A DNA stretch of 64,000 nt from the NCBI RefSeq assembly GCF_030997045.1, contig NZ_CP116899.1, positions 4,860,001 through 4,924,000 on the forward strand, given 5' to 3'. The stretch's first letter is position 1. Every line of letters begins with the position of its first letter. The position numbers and the translations under genes were made by a program. Positions 15,759 through 23,741 of the stretch are shown piece by piece. Source of the stretch: Microbulbifer sp. TB1203 (GTDB taxonomy: Bacteria > Pseudomonadota > Gammaproteobacteria > Pseudomonadales > Cellvibrionaceae). Below the pieces are notes generated by a model. That model saw only the letters and a list, made by a program, of their open reading frames with translations, was not told the origin of the DNA and ran no database searches.

Positions 15759-16381
15759 CGTTCCTCTCCCCGGGAGAACCAGTTATTTTCCAGGCATTCG
15801 CGCAGGCGCAGGCGGGCGCGGTGCAGCATCACGTTGAGGTTGCTCACACTGATTTCCGTCGCGTCGCAAATCTCGTGGCTCTCCAGTTCAATGAATTCCC
15901 GCATCATAAACACTCGCGCCTGGCGCACCGGCAGGTGGTTGAGGCAGGTTTCGAAGATCCGCCAGAAGTGTTTGTCGTGTATTGCCGATTCGGGATCTGC
16001 CCAGTGTGCGGGGCGCTCCTGGGTGTGCCAGTGGCCGCGCTGGTCGAACAGTTCGTCGAAGTCGCTTTCCCCTTCGCCCTCGCGCAGCAGGCTGCTGGCC
16101 TCCACCAGACGGTGGCGGCTGCGCAGTATGTCGGCGATCTTGTTCTTGAGAATGGCGAACACCCAGGATTTCAACGCCGAGCGCCCGCCGAAGGAGCGTG
16201 CGTTTTTCATCGCGCCCATCAGCGCCTCCTGTACCGCGTCTTCCGCCAGGTGCGCGTCGCCCAGTTGCACGCTGGCGAAGCGGTGCATCTGCTCGCGCAG
16301 TTCCCGCAGAAAGGCGTCGTCGGCCAGTGCCTGGGTCGCTGTGTCCCGCACCGGCTCGCCAGCGGTGTTGTCGATAGTCAT
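15755..16381 (-). CDS. ECF-type RNA polymerase sigma factor
   Basis: 208-residue sigma-70 family protein of the extracytoplasmic-function class. Region 2 is visible as DAHLAEDAVQEALMGAMKNA and SALKSWVFAILKNKIADILR (about 42-86); region 4 as LPVRQARVFMMREFIELES and SVSNLNVMLHRARLRLRE with its helix-turn-helix (about 145-195). It is followed by a 4-bp-overlapping zf-HC2 anti-sigma gene and is divergent from a DUF411 lipoprotein, which suggests a metal or envelope stress regulon. A TGTAAC motif 35-40 nt upstream of the start may mean autoregulation (inference). Confidence 0.92.
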   Translation of the reverse strand: MTIDNTAGEPVRDTATQALADDAFLRELREQMHRFASVQLGDAHLAEDAVQEALMGAMKNARSFGGRSALKSWVFAILKNKIADILRSRHRLVEASSLLREGEGESDFDELFDQRGHWHTQERPAHWADPESAIHDKHFWRIFETCLNHLPVRQARVFMMREFIELESHEICDATEISVSNLNVMLHRARLRLRECLENNWFSRGEER

Positions 16382-16393
16382 GGTTTCTCCATT

Positions 16394-16421
16394 GGTCGTG
16401 CGATCCCCGAAATCTGTTACA
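16394..16421 (-). promoter_or_regulatory. possible ECF promoter of the sigma/anti-sigma operon
   Basis: On the minus strand, TGTAAC (16421-16416) is followed after 16 bases by ACGACC (16399-16394), 13 bp before the sigma gene ATG. The same TGTAAC-N16-AC pattern occurs upstream of the second bufferin gene (21218-21245). The -35 resembles many ECF promoters; the -10 is not confirmed. Confidence 0.35.
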
Positions 16422-16524
16422 CCCAGGTCTGCCAGTGAGCTATTGTACAGCTACTCCGCTTGGACAAGCGGCCGATAAAAATGCCCCTGCTATACTTCGC
16501 CCATCACAATAAGCCGCCGCCAGG

Positions 16525-17022
16525 GTGCCCTTTATGTGCAAGCGCTTTCTCTTCAGTTTCCTGCCCGCCGCTCTGACATTGCTGCTCGGCGCCTGCAGCA
16601 GCCAGCCGCTCGCGAATTCCGCCGAAGATACCATGGTGGTGCACCAGGGGGCTTTCTGCGGTTGCTGCGGTCGCTGGATGGATCACCTGAGGCGGAATGG
16701 ACTGGCGGCGCGCGGCCAGAGTTACACCCACGGCCTGGCGGAGGTCAGGGACAGGCTGGGCGTGCCGCAGGGAATGCGCAGCTGTCACACCGGAGTGTGG
16801 AACGGCAAGTACGTATTCGAGGGCCATGTGCCGGCCAGGTATATCCGCGAGTACCTGGAGAATCCGCCCCCTGGCACCATCGGCCTGGCGGTGCCCGGCA
16901 TGCCGGTGGGCAGCCCGGGCATGTATTCCGGCGATGGGTTTGAGCCCTACAGTCTTTACCTGCTGGAGGAGGGCGGGGATTACCGCTTCCTTACCAAGGT
17001 CTCCGAACCGGAGGGGAGCTGA
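16525..17022 (+). CDS. DUF411 metal-associated lipoprotein
   Basis: DUF411 proteins occur with copper-resistance genes and are thought to bind metal in the envelope. The 165-residue product has a lipoprotein signal with lipobox LLLGAC (Cys21). The domain carries Cys42, Cys44 and Cys45 in FCGCCGRWMDHL, Cys84-His85 in MRSCHTGVW and His98 in YVFEGHVPA, all likely metal ligands. IGLAVPGMPVGSPGM follows, as usual for the family. It is divergent from the ECF sigma operon across 143 bp, with TATACT at about 16491 as a possible -10, so it may be a target of that sigma factor. Confidence 0.9.
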   Translation: MPFMCKRFLFSFLPAALTLLLGACSSQPLANSAEDTMVVHQGAFCGCCGRWMDHLRRNGLAARGQSYTHGLAEVRDRLGVPQGMRSCHTGVWNGKYVFEGHVPARYIREYLENPPPGTIGLAVPGMPVGSPGMYSGDGFEPYSLYLLEEGGDYRFLTKVSEPEGS

Positions 17023-17103
17023 CCCTGCGTTTGAACCGCTCCCGCAACCTGCCCGTAGGGCGCCCCGCCTGTATACCCAACCGCTACTCCCAGGATTACA
17101 GAT

Positions 17104-17910
17104 ATGACACGCCAACCCGTCTTCTACCTGACCCACGGCGGAGGTCCCTGTTTCTGGATGGAATTTCCGGAGCCCTTCGGCGCGCACGCCTATGACCGGT
17201 TCAGGGATTATTTTTCAGGGCTGATCGCCTCGCTGTCCGCGCGCCCGGAGGCGGTGCTGGTGGTCTCGGCCCACTGGGAGGAACGGATTCCCACCGTCAG
17301 TCTGTCCGCGGCACCGCCGATGATTTACGACTACTACGGCTTCCCCCCACATACCTATCAGCTGGAGTACCCGGCTCCCGGTGCGCCCGAAGTCGCCGGG
17401 CGTGCACTAGAGCTGCTGCAGAGCGCGGGTATCGCCGCTGGCGCTGATGAGCACCGGGGCTTCGATCACGGGGTGTTCGTACCGATGATGATTATCGATC
17501 CCGAAGCCCGGCTGCCGGTGGCTACGCTTTCTCTCAAGGATAACCTGGACCCGGCACAGCACCTGGCGATCGGCTCGGCCCTGGCGCCGCTGCGCGATGA
17601 GGGCGTACTGATCCTTGGCAGCGGCAGTAGCTACCACAACCTGCGCGATATTTTCCGGGGCGACGGCTGGGCTTCGATCGAGTTCGACGCATGGCTGCAC
17701 GAAACCGTCGCCCTGCCTCCCGCCGACCGCGATGCCCACCTCTGCGACTGGACCTCGGCGCCGGGCGCCCGCGCCAGCCATCCGCGCCCGGACCACCTGC
17801 TTCCCCTGATGGTCGCCGCTGGCGCCGCGGGGGACGACAGGGGATGGGGGACCTTCCGCGATATGATCGGGGGCAAGAACTATTCCTGTTTTGCTTTCGG
17901 CAGTCTTTGA
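17104..17910 (+). CDS. DODA-type extradiol dioxygenase (LigB/YgiD family)
   Basis: Metal-dependent aromatic ring-opening dioxygenase family protein of 268 residues, normal for the YgiD type. Likely metal ligands are His11 in YLTHGGGP, His57 in VVSAHWEE and His120 in GFDHGVFVPM, with a later His in ARASHPRPDHLLPL. Cytoplasmic, no signal peptide. It lies 81 bp downstream of the DUF411 gene on the same strand and converges on the pseudoazurin gene. The substrate is unknown; YgiD-like enzymes act on catechols such as DOPA. Confidence 0.88.
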   Translation: MTRQPVFYLTHGGGPCFWMEFPEPFGAHAYDRFRDYFSGLIASLSARPEAVLVVSAHWEERIPTVSLSAAPPMIYDYYGFPPHTYQLEYPAPGAPEVAGRALELLQSAGIAAGADEHRGFDHGVFVPMMIIDPEARLPVATLSLKDNLDPAQHLAIGSALAPLRDEGVLILGSGSSYHNLRDIFRGDGWASIEFDAWLHETVALPPADRDAHLCDWTSAPGARASHPRPDHLLPLMVAAGAAGDDRGWGTFRDMIGGKNYSCFAFGSL

Positions 17911-17987
17911 GTTGCCGCTACCGGCATTTTCCACGAAAGGTTTGCAGCCCTGCTTCCTGCGGCACGGCCACCGCCGGTTCGAATTCC

Positions 17988-18431
17988 TTATTCCACTTTC
18001 TCCAGGTATCGGTTTAGACGGTCCTTGTTTACGGCAATCCGACCGCTTATGGCCTGTGCCTGCTGTTGCGCCGCGCTCAGGTTTTTCGCCTGCCCCACCT
18101 GGATAACGCCCACCATGCCCAGGGCCAGGTGGGGATCACACTGGTAAAGGTAGATGCCCTCCTGCTCCAGGGTGACGGTGACTTTCTCGCCCATACCGCC
18201 GTTCCAACTGGTGCCATTTTCAGGGGAGAGGATGGAGTGAGAGTTGTGCGCGGCATCGGTAGGCAGAAATATCACGGTATCCCCCGGCTGCACGGCGAGA
18301 TAGGCCGGCTCGAAGGTCATCATGCCGTCCCGGCCCTGGTTGAGCATTTGGATCTTATGCTCGGCAGCCAGCGCGGGTGCGGAAATGAGGGCGAATGCCA
18401 GCACTGCTTTGGAGAAAAGATGTAAGGGCAT
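17988..18431 (-). CDS. pseudoazurin (blue copper protein)
   Basis: Small periplasmic type 1 copper protein that carries electrons, often to copper nitrite reductase. 147 residues with a signal peptide ending near ALAAEH (22-24). Copper ligands are complete: His62 in AAHNSHS, then Cys98, His101 and Met106 in YQCDPHLALGM. Motifs MMTFEPAYLAVQPGD and KVTVTLEQEGIYLYQC fit pseudoazurin better than azurin or plastocyanin. A perfect FNR/Anr box lies about 112 bp upstream, suggesting low-oxygen induction. No nitrite reductase gene is in this window, so its partner is elsewhere. Confidence 0.92.
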   Translation of the reverse strand: MPLHLFSKAVLAFALISAPALAAEHKIQMLNQGRDGMMTFEPAYLAVQPGDTVIFLPTDAAHNSHSILSPENGTSWNGGMGEKVTVTLEQEGIYLYQCDPHLALGMVGVIQVGQAKNLSAAQQQAQAISGRIAVNKDRLNRYLEKVE

Positions 18432-18536
18432 GATGGGCTTCCGTTAGGTGTGGGTTGGGAATGTGAGTGCCTGAAACCGCAAATTTGGCGCCGGTTCAGG
18501 TCGCGGACGATGGTAGCGCGGAGGACTTTTCGAGGC

Positions 18537-18550
18537 TTGATCTGGATCAA
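18537..18550. promoter_or_regulatory. FNR/Anr box upstream of pseudoazurin
   Basis: The 14-base palindrome TTGATCTGGATCAA matches the FNR/Anr consensus TTGAT-N4-ATCAA at every defined position. Its centre is about 112 bp upstream of the pseudoazurin ATG, consistent with activation at -41.5 if the 5' leader is about 70 nt. Confidence 0.75.
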
Positions 18551-18734
18551 CAGGGCGGCCGGGGGCGAGCGCCGCTGGATAGCGCCGGTAGCGGACGTCG
18601 TCGTTTTCGCCTTTCAGCGTGGTGGTGCTTAGCCTGCCAATGTTGCGCGAAGCCTATCGACCAAGCGACGGATGACTGGAAAAGGTGGTTTGCCTGTGTG
18701 GGTTTGCGCTCCTGCCGGCGCCTGTCTCAACAGT

Positions 18735-19481
18735 TTACCGGTAGTCCGGATTCGGATAGTCAAACCGGCAGCCTGCCTCCCACTCCGAACGCTGGTTGCC
18801 GTGGGCAGGGATACCGCCATTGTCGCGGAGCAGCCGCGCCAAGTGCATCAGGTTCCAGGTCATGAAGGTGGTGTTGCGGTTGGTGAAGTCGTTTTCCGGC
18901 CCGCCGGACTCCGGGTCCCGGTAGGATGGCCCGGGCCCGGCTTCGCCGACCCAGGCTGCATCCGCCTGCGGGGGGATTGCGAATCCGAGGTGCTGCAATG
19001 AATAGAGAATATTCATTGCGCAATGCTTGGCACCGTCTTCATTGCCGGTGACCAGGCAGCCGCCGACACGGCCGTAATAGGCGTACTGGCCCTTCTCATT
19101 GAGCTCCGCTGAATTCGCGTAGAGCCGCTCAATCGTTCTGGTACAGACGGAGGACTTTTCACCCAGCCAGACCGGGGTGGTGATTACCAGAATATCCGCT
19201 TCCTTAACCTGTCGGTAGAGCCCGGGCCACTCGTCCTTTATCCAGCCATGCTCGGTCATGTCGGGATAGATGCCGAAAGCAATATTTCGGTCAACGGGGC
19301 GGATCACCTCTACGGAAACGCCATTCTTTTCCATAATCGCCCGGGAAATCGCGATCAGGCCGTCGGTATGGGAGAGCTCGGGGGACAGCTTCAAAGTGCA
19401 GTTCAGGAACAGGGCCTTCAGGTCGCTGAAATCCCACCGGCTGGATTCGCACTGCTGCCGTTGTTTTTCGTTGAGTTCCAT
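18735..19481 (-). CDS. flavodoxin-family/NADPH-dependent FMN reductase-like protein
   Basis: 248-residue cytoplasmic protein with a flavodoxin-like fold. ALFLNCTLKLSPELSHTDGL (24-43) is the phosphate-binding start with a long insertion typical of this subgroup; ADILVITTPVWLGEKSSVC and RVGGCLVTGNEDGAKHCAMN bind flavin. It probably transfers electrons from NAD(P)H to a quinone or other acceptor. It stands alone, 303 bp upstream of the pseudoazurin gene on the same strand; that gap holds the FNR box. Confidence 0.82.
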   Translation of the reverse strand: MELNEKQRQQCESSRWDFSDLKALFLNCTLKLSPELSHTDGLIAISRAIMEKNGVSVEVIRPVDRNIAFGIYPDMTEHGWIKDEWPGLYRQVKEADILVITTPVWLGEKSSVCTRTIERLYANSAELNEKGQYAYYGRVGGCLVTGNEDGAKHCAMNILYSLQHLGFAIPPQADAAWVGEAGPGPSYRDPESGGPENDFTNRNTTFMTWNLMHLARLLRDNGGIPAHGNQRSEWEAGCRFDYPNPDYR

Positions 19482-19810
19482 CTCTGGTGGCTCCGGGAAG
19501 GGTTCAGCCAGTGAGCATAGGGGAAGCGTACGGCTGAAGCCTGCCCGGACAAGGATTCACCGGACAATATTGGGCCTTATGTTAGGTGCCAGACCGATCA
19601 TTAGGCCTCTGATAAATTCATTTCGTCACCCGGCGCAGGCCGGAGTCCAGAGAAATCGAGAGTCTCTGGATTCCGGCTTTCGCCGGAATGACGATCCTTT
19701 AGGAAATTCGGGCCATGAAAAATGTCGCCGTCAGGGGATACTACTGGACCGCCATCGTCAAGGTCTGGCGTGGAATTGCATCTATTCGGAAAGCTGCAGG
19801 ACCGAAAATG
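19482..19810. other. 329 bp intergenic with a REP-like repeat
   Basis: Contains the palindromic repeat at 19624-19694 and no supportable gene. The right part (19715-19810) has a short open frame without a ribosome-binding site. Confidence 0.4.
19624..19694. repeat. REP-like pair, CCGGCGCAGGCCGG / TTCCGG family
   Basis: Two facing palindromes: CGGCGCAGGCCGGAGTCCAG on the left and CTGGATTCCGG...CCGGAATGACG on the right, joined by a short GAGAGTCTC-containing spacer. The same family occurs at 38821-38895 (paired) and 46854-46883 (single). Confidence 0.75.
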
Positions 19811-20140
19811 TCAGTTAGCCACCCTGGCCTGCTGCAGTTCGGCGTAATCCAGGTAGTAGGACATGTATTTATGCATCGCCTGAAAGGCTTCGACGCTTCC
19901 ATTCATTGCGCGATCGAACCGCCTGTCACAAGCGATGATCTGAGCCATTCCCAGGTGGTAATCCCGATCCGTATGCCTGCGCAGTGATTCTGCGGCAACC
20001 TCGGCCATTTTTCCCGCGTTCGCCACCGGAACGCCGTGATCGACCACAGCTTCGCGGAAAGTCATTTTGAATTGGCTGTAGTGTGGCTCCTTGGTACTGA
20101 AGAACTCGATCGCCCGGTAGATTCTCTGTGCCGTTGTCAT
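19811..20140 (-). CDS. hypothetical protein, about 109 residues
   Basis: No family recognised. The start is put at ATG 20140 (MTTAQRIYRAIEFFSTKEPH) with GGGGAT just upstream; the open frame runs 30 codons further but that part is Cys/Pro-rich and unlike the rest. The protein looks helical and soluble, with FKMTFREAVVDHGVPVANAG and MAEVAAESLRRHTDRDYHLG in the middle. It stands alone. Codon use resembles the neighbouring real genes, which is the main support for coding. Confidence 0.6.
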   Translation of the reverse strand: MTTAQRIYRAIEFFSTKEPHYSQFKMTFREAVVDHGVPVANAGKMAEVAAESLRRHTDRDYHLGMAQIIACDRRFDRAMNGSVEAFQAMHKYMSYYLDYAELQQARVAN

Positions 20141-20230
20141 GGTATCCCCCAAATTCGAGCGGCGCATACTAATGGACGGCGGCGGAAAGCCAAATAGGCA
20201 TGGCCTACAACTGCATGAGTTTGGCGACAA

Positions 20231-20469
20231 TTTTTATCGGGGCGCCCCGCATCGGCGATTCCTCACCGCGACTTCGGAAGGAAGCCCTGAAAAACAACCG
20301 CGCGTGCGCCTGGCGGCGGCCGGCGGTGCTCGAAATAACCGACTGGAGGATTCACTCCGATTGGCGCTGACTTACTAATAAGGCGGCGTAGATATTGCGG
20401 CGTCGATATTGCGGTGCAGGGTTTGCAGGTATTCATTGGTGTGAGCGGTCCACCCGGTCTCTATGCCCA
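20231..20469. other. intergenic stretch with a short tandem repeat
   Basis: No gene supported. A 14-base unit GCGGCGTMGATATT occurs twice in tandem at 20383-20410, followed by GCGG. Confidence 0.4.
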
Positions 20470-20718
20470 GTCACCGCTTTGCGGGCAGAGGAGTCTCCCG
20501 GGGACGAAAAGCTCACGTCCTTGGAGGAGTTTACCGGCGCGGTGGTGAGCGATCGAGGCGAGGTGCGTGACCATCCCGCCTATCGCCGCTTCCTTCACGC
20601 AGGCTATAGCTCAGAGCAGGCGCTGGAGGTGGTTCTCGGAGTGGCCCAGAAAACCCTCAGCAACTATTCGAACCACCTGTTGGAGGTGAGGCGTTGGAGA
20701 GCGAGCGCTGCAATGTGA
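20470..20718 (+). pseudogene. carboxymuconolactone decarboxylase/AhpD-like remnant
   Basis: The frame reads VTALRAEESPGDEKLTSLEE, FTGAVVSDRGEV, AGYSSEQALEVVLGVAQKTL and SNYSNHL, the C-terminal part of AhpD/carboxymuconolactone decarboxylase family proteins. The N-terminal half with the CxxC/His site is absent, there is no fitting start, and the last residues depart from the family. It looks like a decayed fragment upstream of, and converging on, the second bufferin gene. Confidence 0.6.
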
Positions 20719-20757
20719 AAGTGGATCTGCTGCCGTTTGTAGCGCTCCCTGTCCGGT

Positions 20758-21138
20758 TTAGGCACTCTTCTCCTCGAACTCCTCGAGCTGGCCCTTGCCT
20801 GTGGGCGAGGTGGCGGAGGGGATTTGCTCACAGGTGCCCTTGGGCACGTATTTCCACGCGTTGCCCTGGTAGTCCTTGGTGGAGGAGCCCGAGCAGGTTG
20901 TGCCGGGGCCGGCTTTGCAGTCATTTTTGCCGGCCAGGGCCACGCCGTAGCATTTCTCCATGTTTTCCTTATCTTTCATATCTGACATGCCGTTTTCCCG
21001 GCCTTTCTGCATCCCGTTTTCCATGCCTCTTTCCGTGCCTTTTTCGTCGCCTCTGCGGTCACAGGATGGGAGGGCGGCGATCGCTACCGCGGCGCTCAGG
21101 GCGAGGGCCAGGGAAGCGGGGGTCAGCTTGCGATTCAT
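20758..21138 (-). CDS. bufA1: second BufA1-type bufferin precursor, orphan, Met-rich linker
   Basis: 126-residue paralogue of the precursor at 869-1189. The core from EKCYGVALAG to the C-terminus matches it at 50 of 65 positions, with identical Cys spacing (Cys63, 74, 82, 103). The N-terminal part differs: signal sequence to about residue 25, then LPSC with an additional Cys26 that might be lipidated, and a 35-residue linker containing five Met among many Glu, Lys, Arg and Gly (GMENGMQKGRENGMSDM). No maturase is adjacent, so it must rely on the bufB at 1196 or another elsewhere. The start has GGAG about 10 nt upstream. Function as copper buffer is inferred. Confidence 0.9.
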   Translation of the reverse strand: MNRKLTPASLALALSAAVAIAALPSCDRRGDEKGTERGMENGMQKGRENGMSDMKDKENMEKCYGVALAGKNDCKAGPGTTCSGSSTKDYQGNAWKYVPKGTCEQIPSATSPTGKGQLEEFEEKSA

Positions 21139-21217
21139 GTTTGTACTCCTGTTCGATATGGATTGGAAGTCATCGGCGTCCCCCCTGGCCAGGTAGACCG
21201 GGAGGTCCCGAATAATT

Positions 21218-21245
21218 CATAGTAGCCGGAGAACGGCCCGTTACA
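21218..21245 (-). promoter_or_regulatory. possible ECF-type promoter of the orphan bufferin gene
   Basis: On the minus strand TGTAAC (21245-21240) is followed after 16 bases by ACTATG (21223-21218), 80 bp before the ATG. The same arrangement lies before the ECF sigma gene (16394-16421). Two occurrences do not prove a regulon. Confidence 0.3.
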
Positions 21246-21322
21246 TCTAAAGTGTAGATATTGAGACCATTTCGTCACTTTTCGTGTGAAATTATTAGTC
21301 TGGGCGAAGGTTTCCGACCGCA

Positions 21323-23578
21323 TCAATCCCTATTCCACAGGGGCTCGACCTTGCGGATCTGTCGGGAGAAGACCGCGCTGTCCTGCGCCGGCAGTTCGCA
21401 TGCGCCCTGCTCGCACACATAGGCGGTGGCCTTGCCGGCCAGTGCCTTCTTGCCTTCCAGCAGTGGGATCAGCTTCGTCTGGCGCGCCAGTTCGCGGCCT
21501 TGTTCCACCACGGCGAGTACCCGGTTGGGCAGGAAGGTGCGCCGCAGTTCCGCGAGCATGGGCGCGGCGCTGTCCTTCTCCCCCTCCGGGGTGACGATAA
21601 TGATTTCCTTGGCCCTGTCGCGATAGAAGGCCAGGGCCAGCATCATTTCCGACAGGGCCAGGGGGGTGGCCTCCAGGCTGCCGGCGAAGTCGCGCAGGCC
21701 CTTTTCCGCGCGCTGGCGGAAGCGGTCGTCGGTGGTGAATTCGTGCAGGCGCAGCAGGTTGAGCAGGGCCACGGAATTGCCCGAGGGCTCGGCGCCGTCG
21801 AAGGCGGGTTTTTCCCGGGCGAGGAGTTTTTCGTGGTCGTCGCTGGTCATAAAGAAGCCGCCCCGCTTCTTGTCCTCGTAGTGTTTCCCCAGAGTTTCGT
21901 CCAGCGCCAGCGCCTGTTGCAGCCAGCGGAGTTCGCCGCTGGCCTCGTAGAGATCGAGCATCGCGGCGATGGTGAAGGCGTAGTCCTCCAGGTAGCCGTT
22001 GTGGCGCGCGCGGCCGTCCTTGAAGCTGCGGTAGAGACGGCCGCCCTCGTACAGATTGTCGAGCAGGAAAGCGGCTGCGGTTTTTGCGGTTTCGGTGTAG
22101 TCCGGCTCGTTCAGCACCAGCCCAGCCCGGGCGAAGGCGGAGATCATCAGGCCGTTCCAGGCGGTGAGGATTTTCTCGTCGCGGATGGGCGCCGGGCGTT
22201 GGGCGCGGGCTTGATAAAGTTTTTCACGGGCCGAGGCGAGCAGTAGTTGCGCGCGATGAACCGGAATTTCCAGTTCACCGGCAATGGCCGCCAGCGGTTC
22301 GGGCGCGTGCAGGATATTGCGCTTCTCGAAATTGCCCTTTTCACTGACCTGGTAGTAGCTTTTTGCCAGCAGTGCCTCTTCTTCATTCAACACCGCGTCC
22401 ATCTCCGCCGGTGTCCAGGTGAAAAACCAACCCTCCTCGCGGTGCCCTTCCGGAGTGGGGCTGTCGGCATCGGTGGCGGAATAGAAGGCGCCGCCGGGAG
22501 CCGTCATATCCCGCTTTACATAGCGCAGGATATCCTCCGCCACGGTTTTGAACTGCGTGTCTCCGGTGACTTGGTAGGCCTCCAGATAGACGATCGCCAG
22601 CAGCGCATTGTCGTAGAGCATTATCTCGAAGTGCGGCACCAGCCACCGGGCATCGGTGGAGTAGCGGTGAAATCCGCCGCCCACCTGGTCGCGTATACCG
22701 CCGGCGGCCATTTTCTCCAGGGTGTTGGTGGCCATCTCCAGTACGGTCTTGTCGCCGCTATGGCGATAATGGCGCAGCAGCAGCCGGGCCGGCAGGCCGC
22801 TGGGAAACTTGGGCGCACCCTCGATACCGCCGTGTTGCGGGTCATACACCTGCCGGTATCGGGTTACCGCGGTTTGCAGCAGCTCCGCCTTCGGCAGCTC
22901 GCCGCTGGTTTGCGGCGCCAGTATCTGTTTGACCGCGCGGGTCAGTCCCTCACTGGATTGCGCCACCTTCTGCGGCTGCTGGTGGTAAATTTCCGCCAGT
23001 TGCCGCAGCAGGGTGAGAAAGCCGTAGCGGGCGCCGCGGTCGCCGTCGCGGGGCGGGATATAGGAATCGCCGTGAAAAGGCTTGCCCTCCGGTGTCAGCC
23101 ACACGGTCATCGGCCAGCCGCCGCGGCCGGTGAGCGCCTGCACCGCGCTCATATACACCGCGTCTATATCCGGCCGCTCCTCCCGGTCCACCTTGATGGC
23201 GATATAGTGCTCATTCATGGCTTTGGCGATTTCCTCGTCCTCGAAGGATTCCTCCTCCATGACATGGCACCAGTGGCAGGTGGAATAGCCCACGCTGAGC
23301 AGGATTGGCCGGTCGAGTTTTTTCGCCGCGGCGAAGGCCTCCTCGCCCCAGGGGTACCAGTTCACCGGGTTGTGGGCGTGCTGCAGCAGGTAGGGGCTGG
23401 ATTCCAGGAGCAGGCGGTTGGTGTATCTGGCCGAGCCATCCTCGTTCAGATGGCGGGTGCGCGGCCGGTAGTCCGCCCCCTTGTTGCGGTAGGCCGCCGC
23501 TATATCCCTGCGCAGGGTTTCGCCCTGGGGCCCGGCGCCGGGCAGCGCGGCTGGGGATGATGTGGGTTTCTGTGACAT
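21323..23578 (-). CDS. DUF255 thioredoxin-domain protein (YyaL/spermatogenesis-associated 20 type)
   Basis: Large cytoplasmic protein with an N-terminal thioredoxin-like domain followed by an (alpha/alpha)6 barrel as in N-acylglucosamine 2-epimerases; cellular role is unclear. NRLLLESSPYLLQHAHNPVN opens the domain; the redox motif is STCHWCHVMEEESF, then GGWPMTVWLTPEGKPF. The barrel follows from about 190, including GGFHRYSTDARWLVPHFEIM and ILTAWNGLMISAFA. 751 residues from ATG 23578, chosen because GGAG lies 6 nt upstream; ATG at 23590 is an alternative. The C-terminus has an additional YVCEQGACELP. Confidence 0.9.
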   Translation of the reverse strand: MSQKPTSSPAALPGAGPQGETLRRDIAAAYRNKGADYRPRTRHLNEDGSARYTNRLLLESSPYLLQHAHNPVNWYPWGEEAFAAAKKLDRPILLSVGYSTCHWCHVMEEESFEDEEIAKAMNEHYIAIKVDREERPDIDAVYMSAVQALTGRGGWPMTVWLTPEGKPFHGDSYIPPRDGDRGARYGFLTLLRQLAEIYHQQPQKVAQSSEGLTRAVKQILAPQTSGELPKAELLQTAVTRYRQVYDPQHGGIEGAPKFPSGLPARLLLRHYRHSGDKTVLEMATNTLEKMAAGGIRDQVGGGFHRYSTDARWLVPHFEIMLYDNALLAIVYLEAYQVTGDTQFKTVAEDILRYVKRDMTAPGGAFYSATDADSPTPEGHREEGWFFTWTPAEMDAVLNEEEALLAKSYYQVSEKGNFEKRNILHAPEPLAAIAGELEIPVHRAQLLLASAREKLYQARAQRPAPIRDEKILTAWNGLMISAFARAGLVLNEPDYTETAKTAAAFLLDNLYEGGRLYRSFKDGRARHNGYLEDYAFTIAAMLDLYEASGELRWLQQALALDETLGKHYEDKKRGGFFMTSDDHEKLLAREKPAFDGAEPSGNSVALLNLLRLHEFTTDDRFRQRAEKGLRDFAGSLEATPLALSEMMLALAFYRDRAKEIIIVTPEGEKDSAAPMLAELRRTFLPNRVLAVVEQGRELARQTKLIPLLEGKKALAGKATAYVCEQGACELPAQDSAVFSRQIRKVEPLWNRD

Positions 23579-23741
23579 GCGGAGCTCCATCCCGATAGAG
23601 GCGCCGATCGTGCCGGCGCACAGCAACAGCAGCGCACCCCGCAGAACTTATCCTGCTGCGCATTGGGTTCACCTGTGGCTGGGAATCTGCCTGTGGTTGA
23701 ATAATCAGGTTATGATGATATTTGCAGCGGTGCCACCCGGC

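Noticed and set aside
22247..23560. 437-codon open frame antisense to the DUF255 protein gene
   Set aside because: Shadow frame opposite a gene with clear thioredoxin and barrel motifs.
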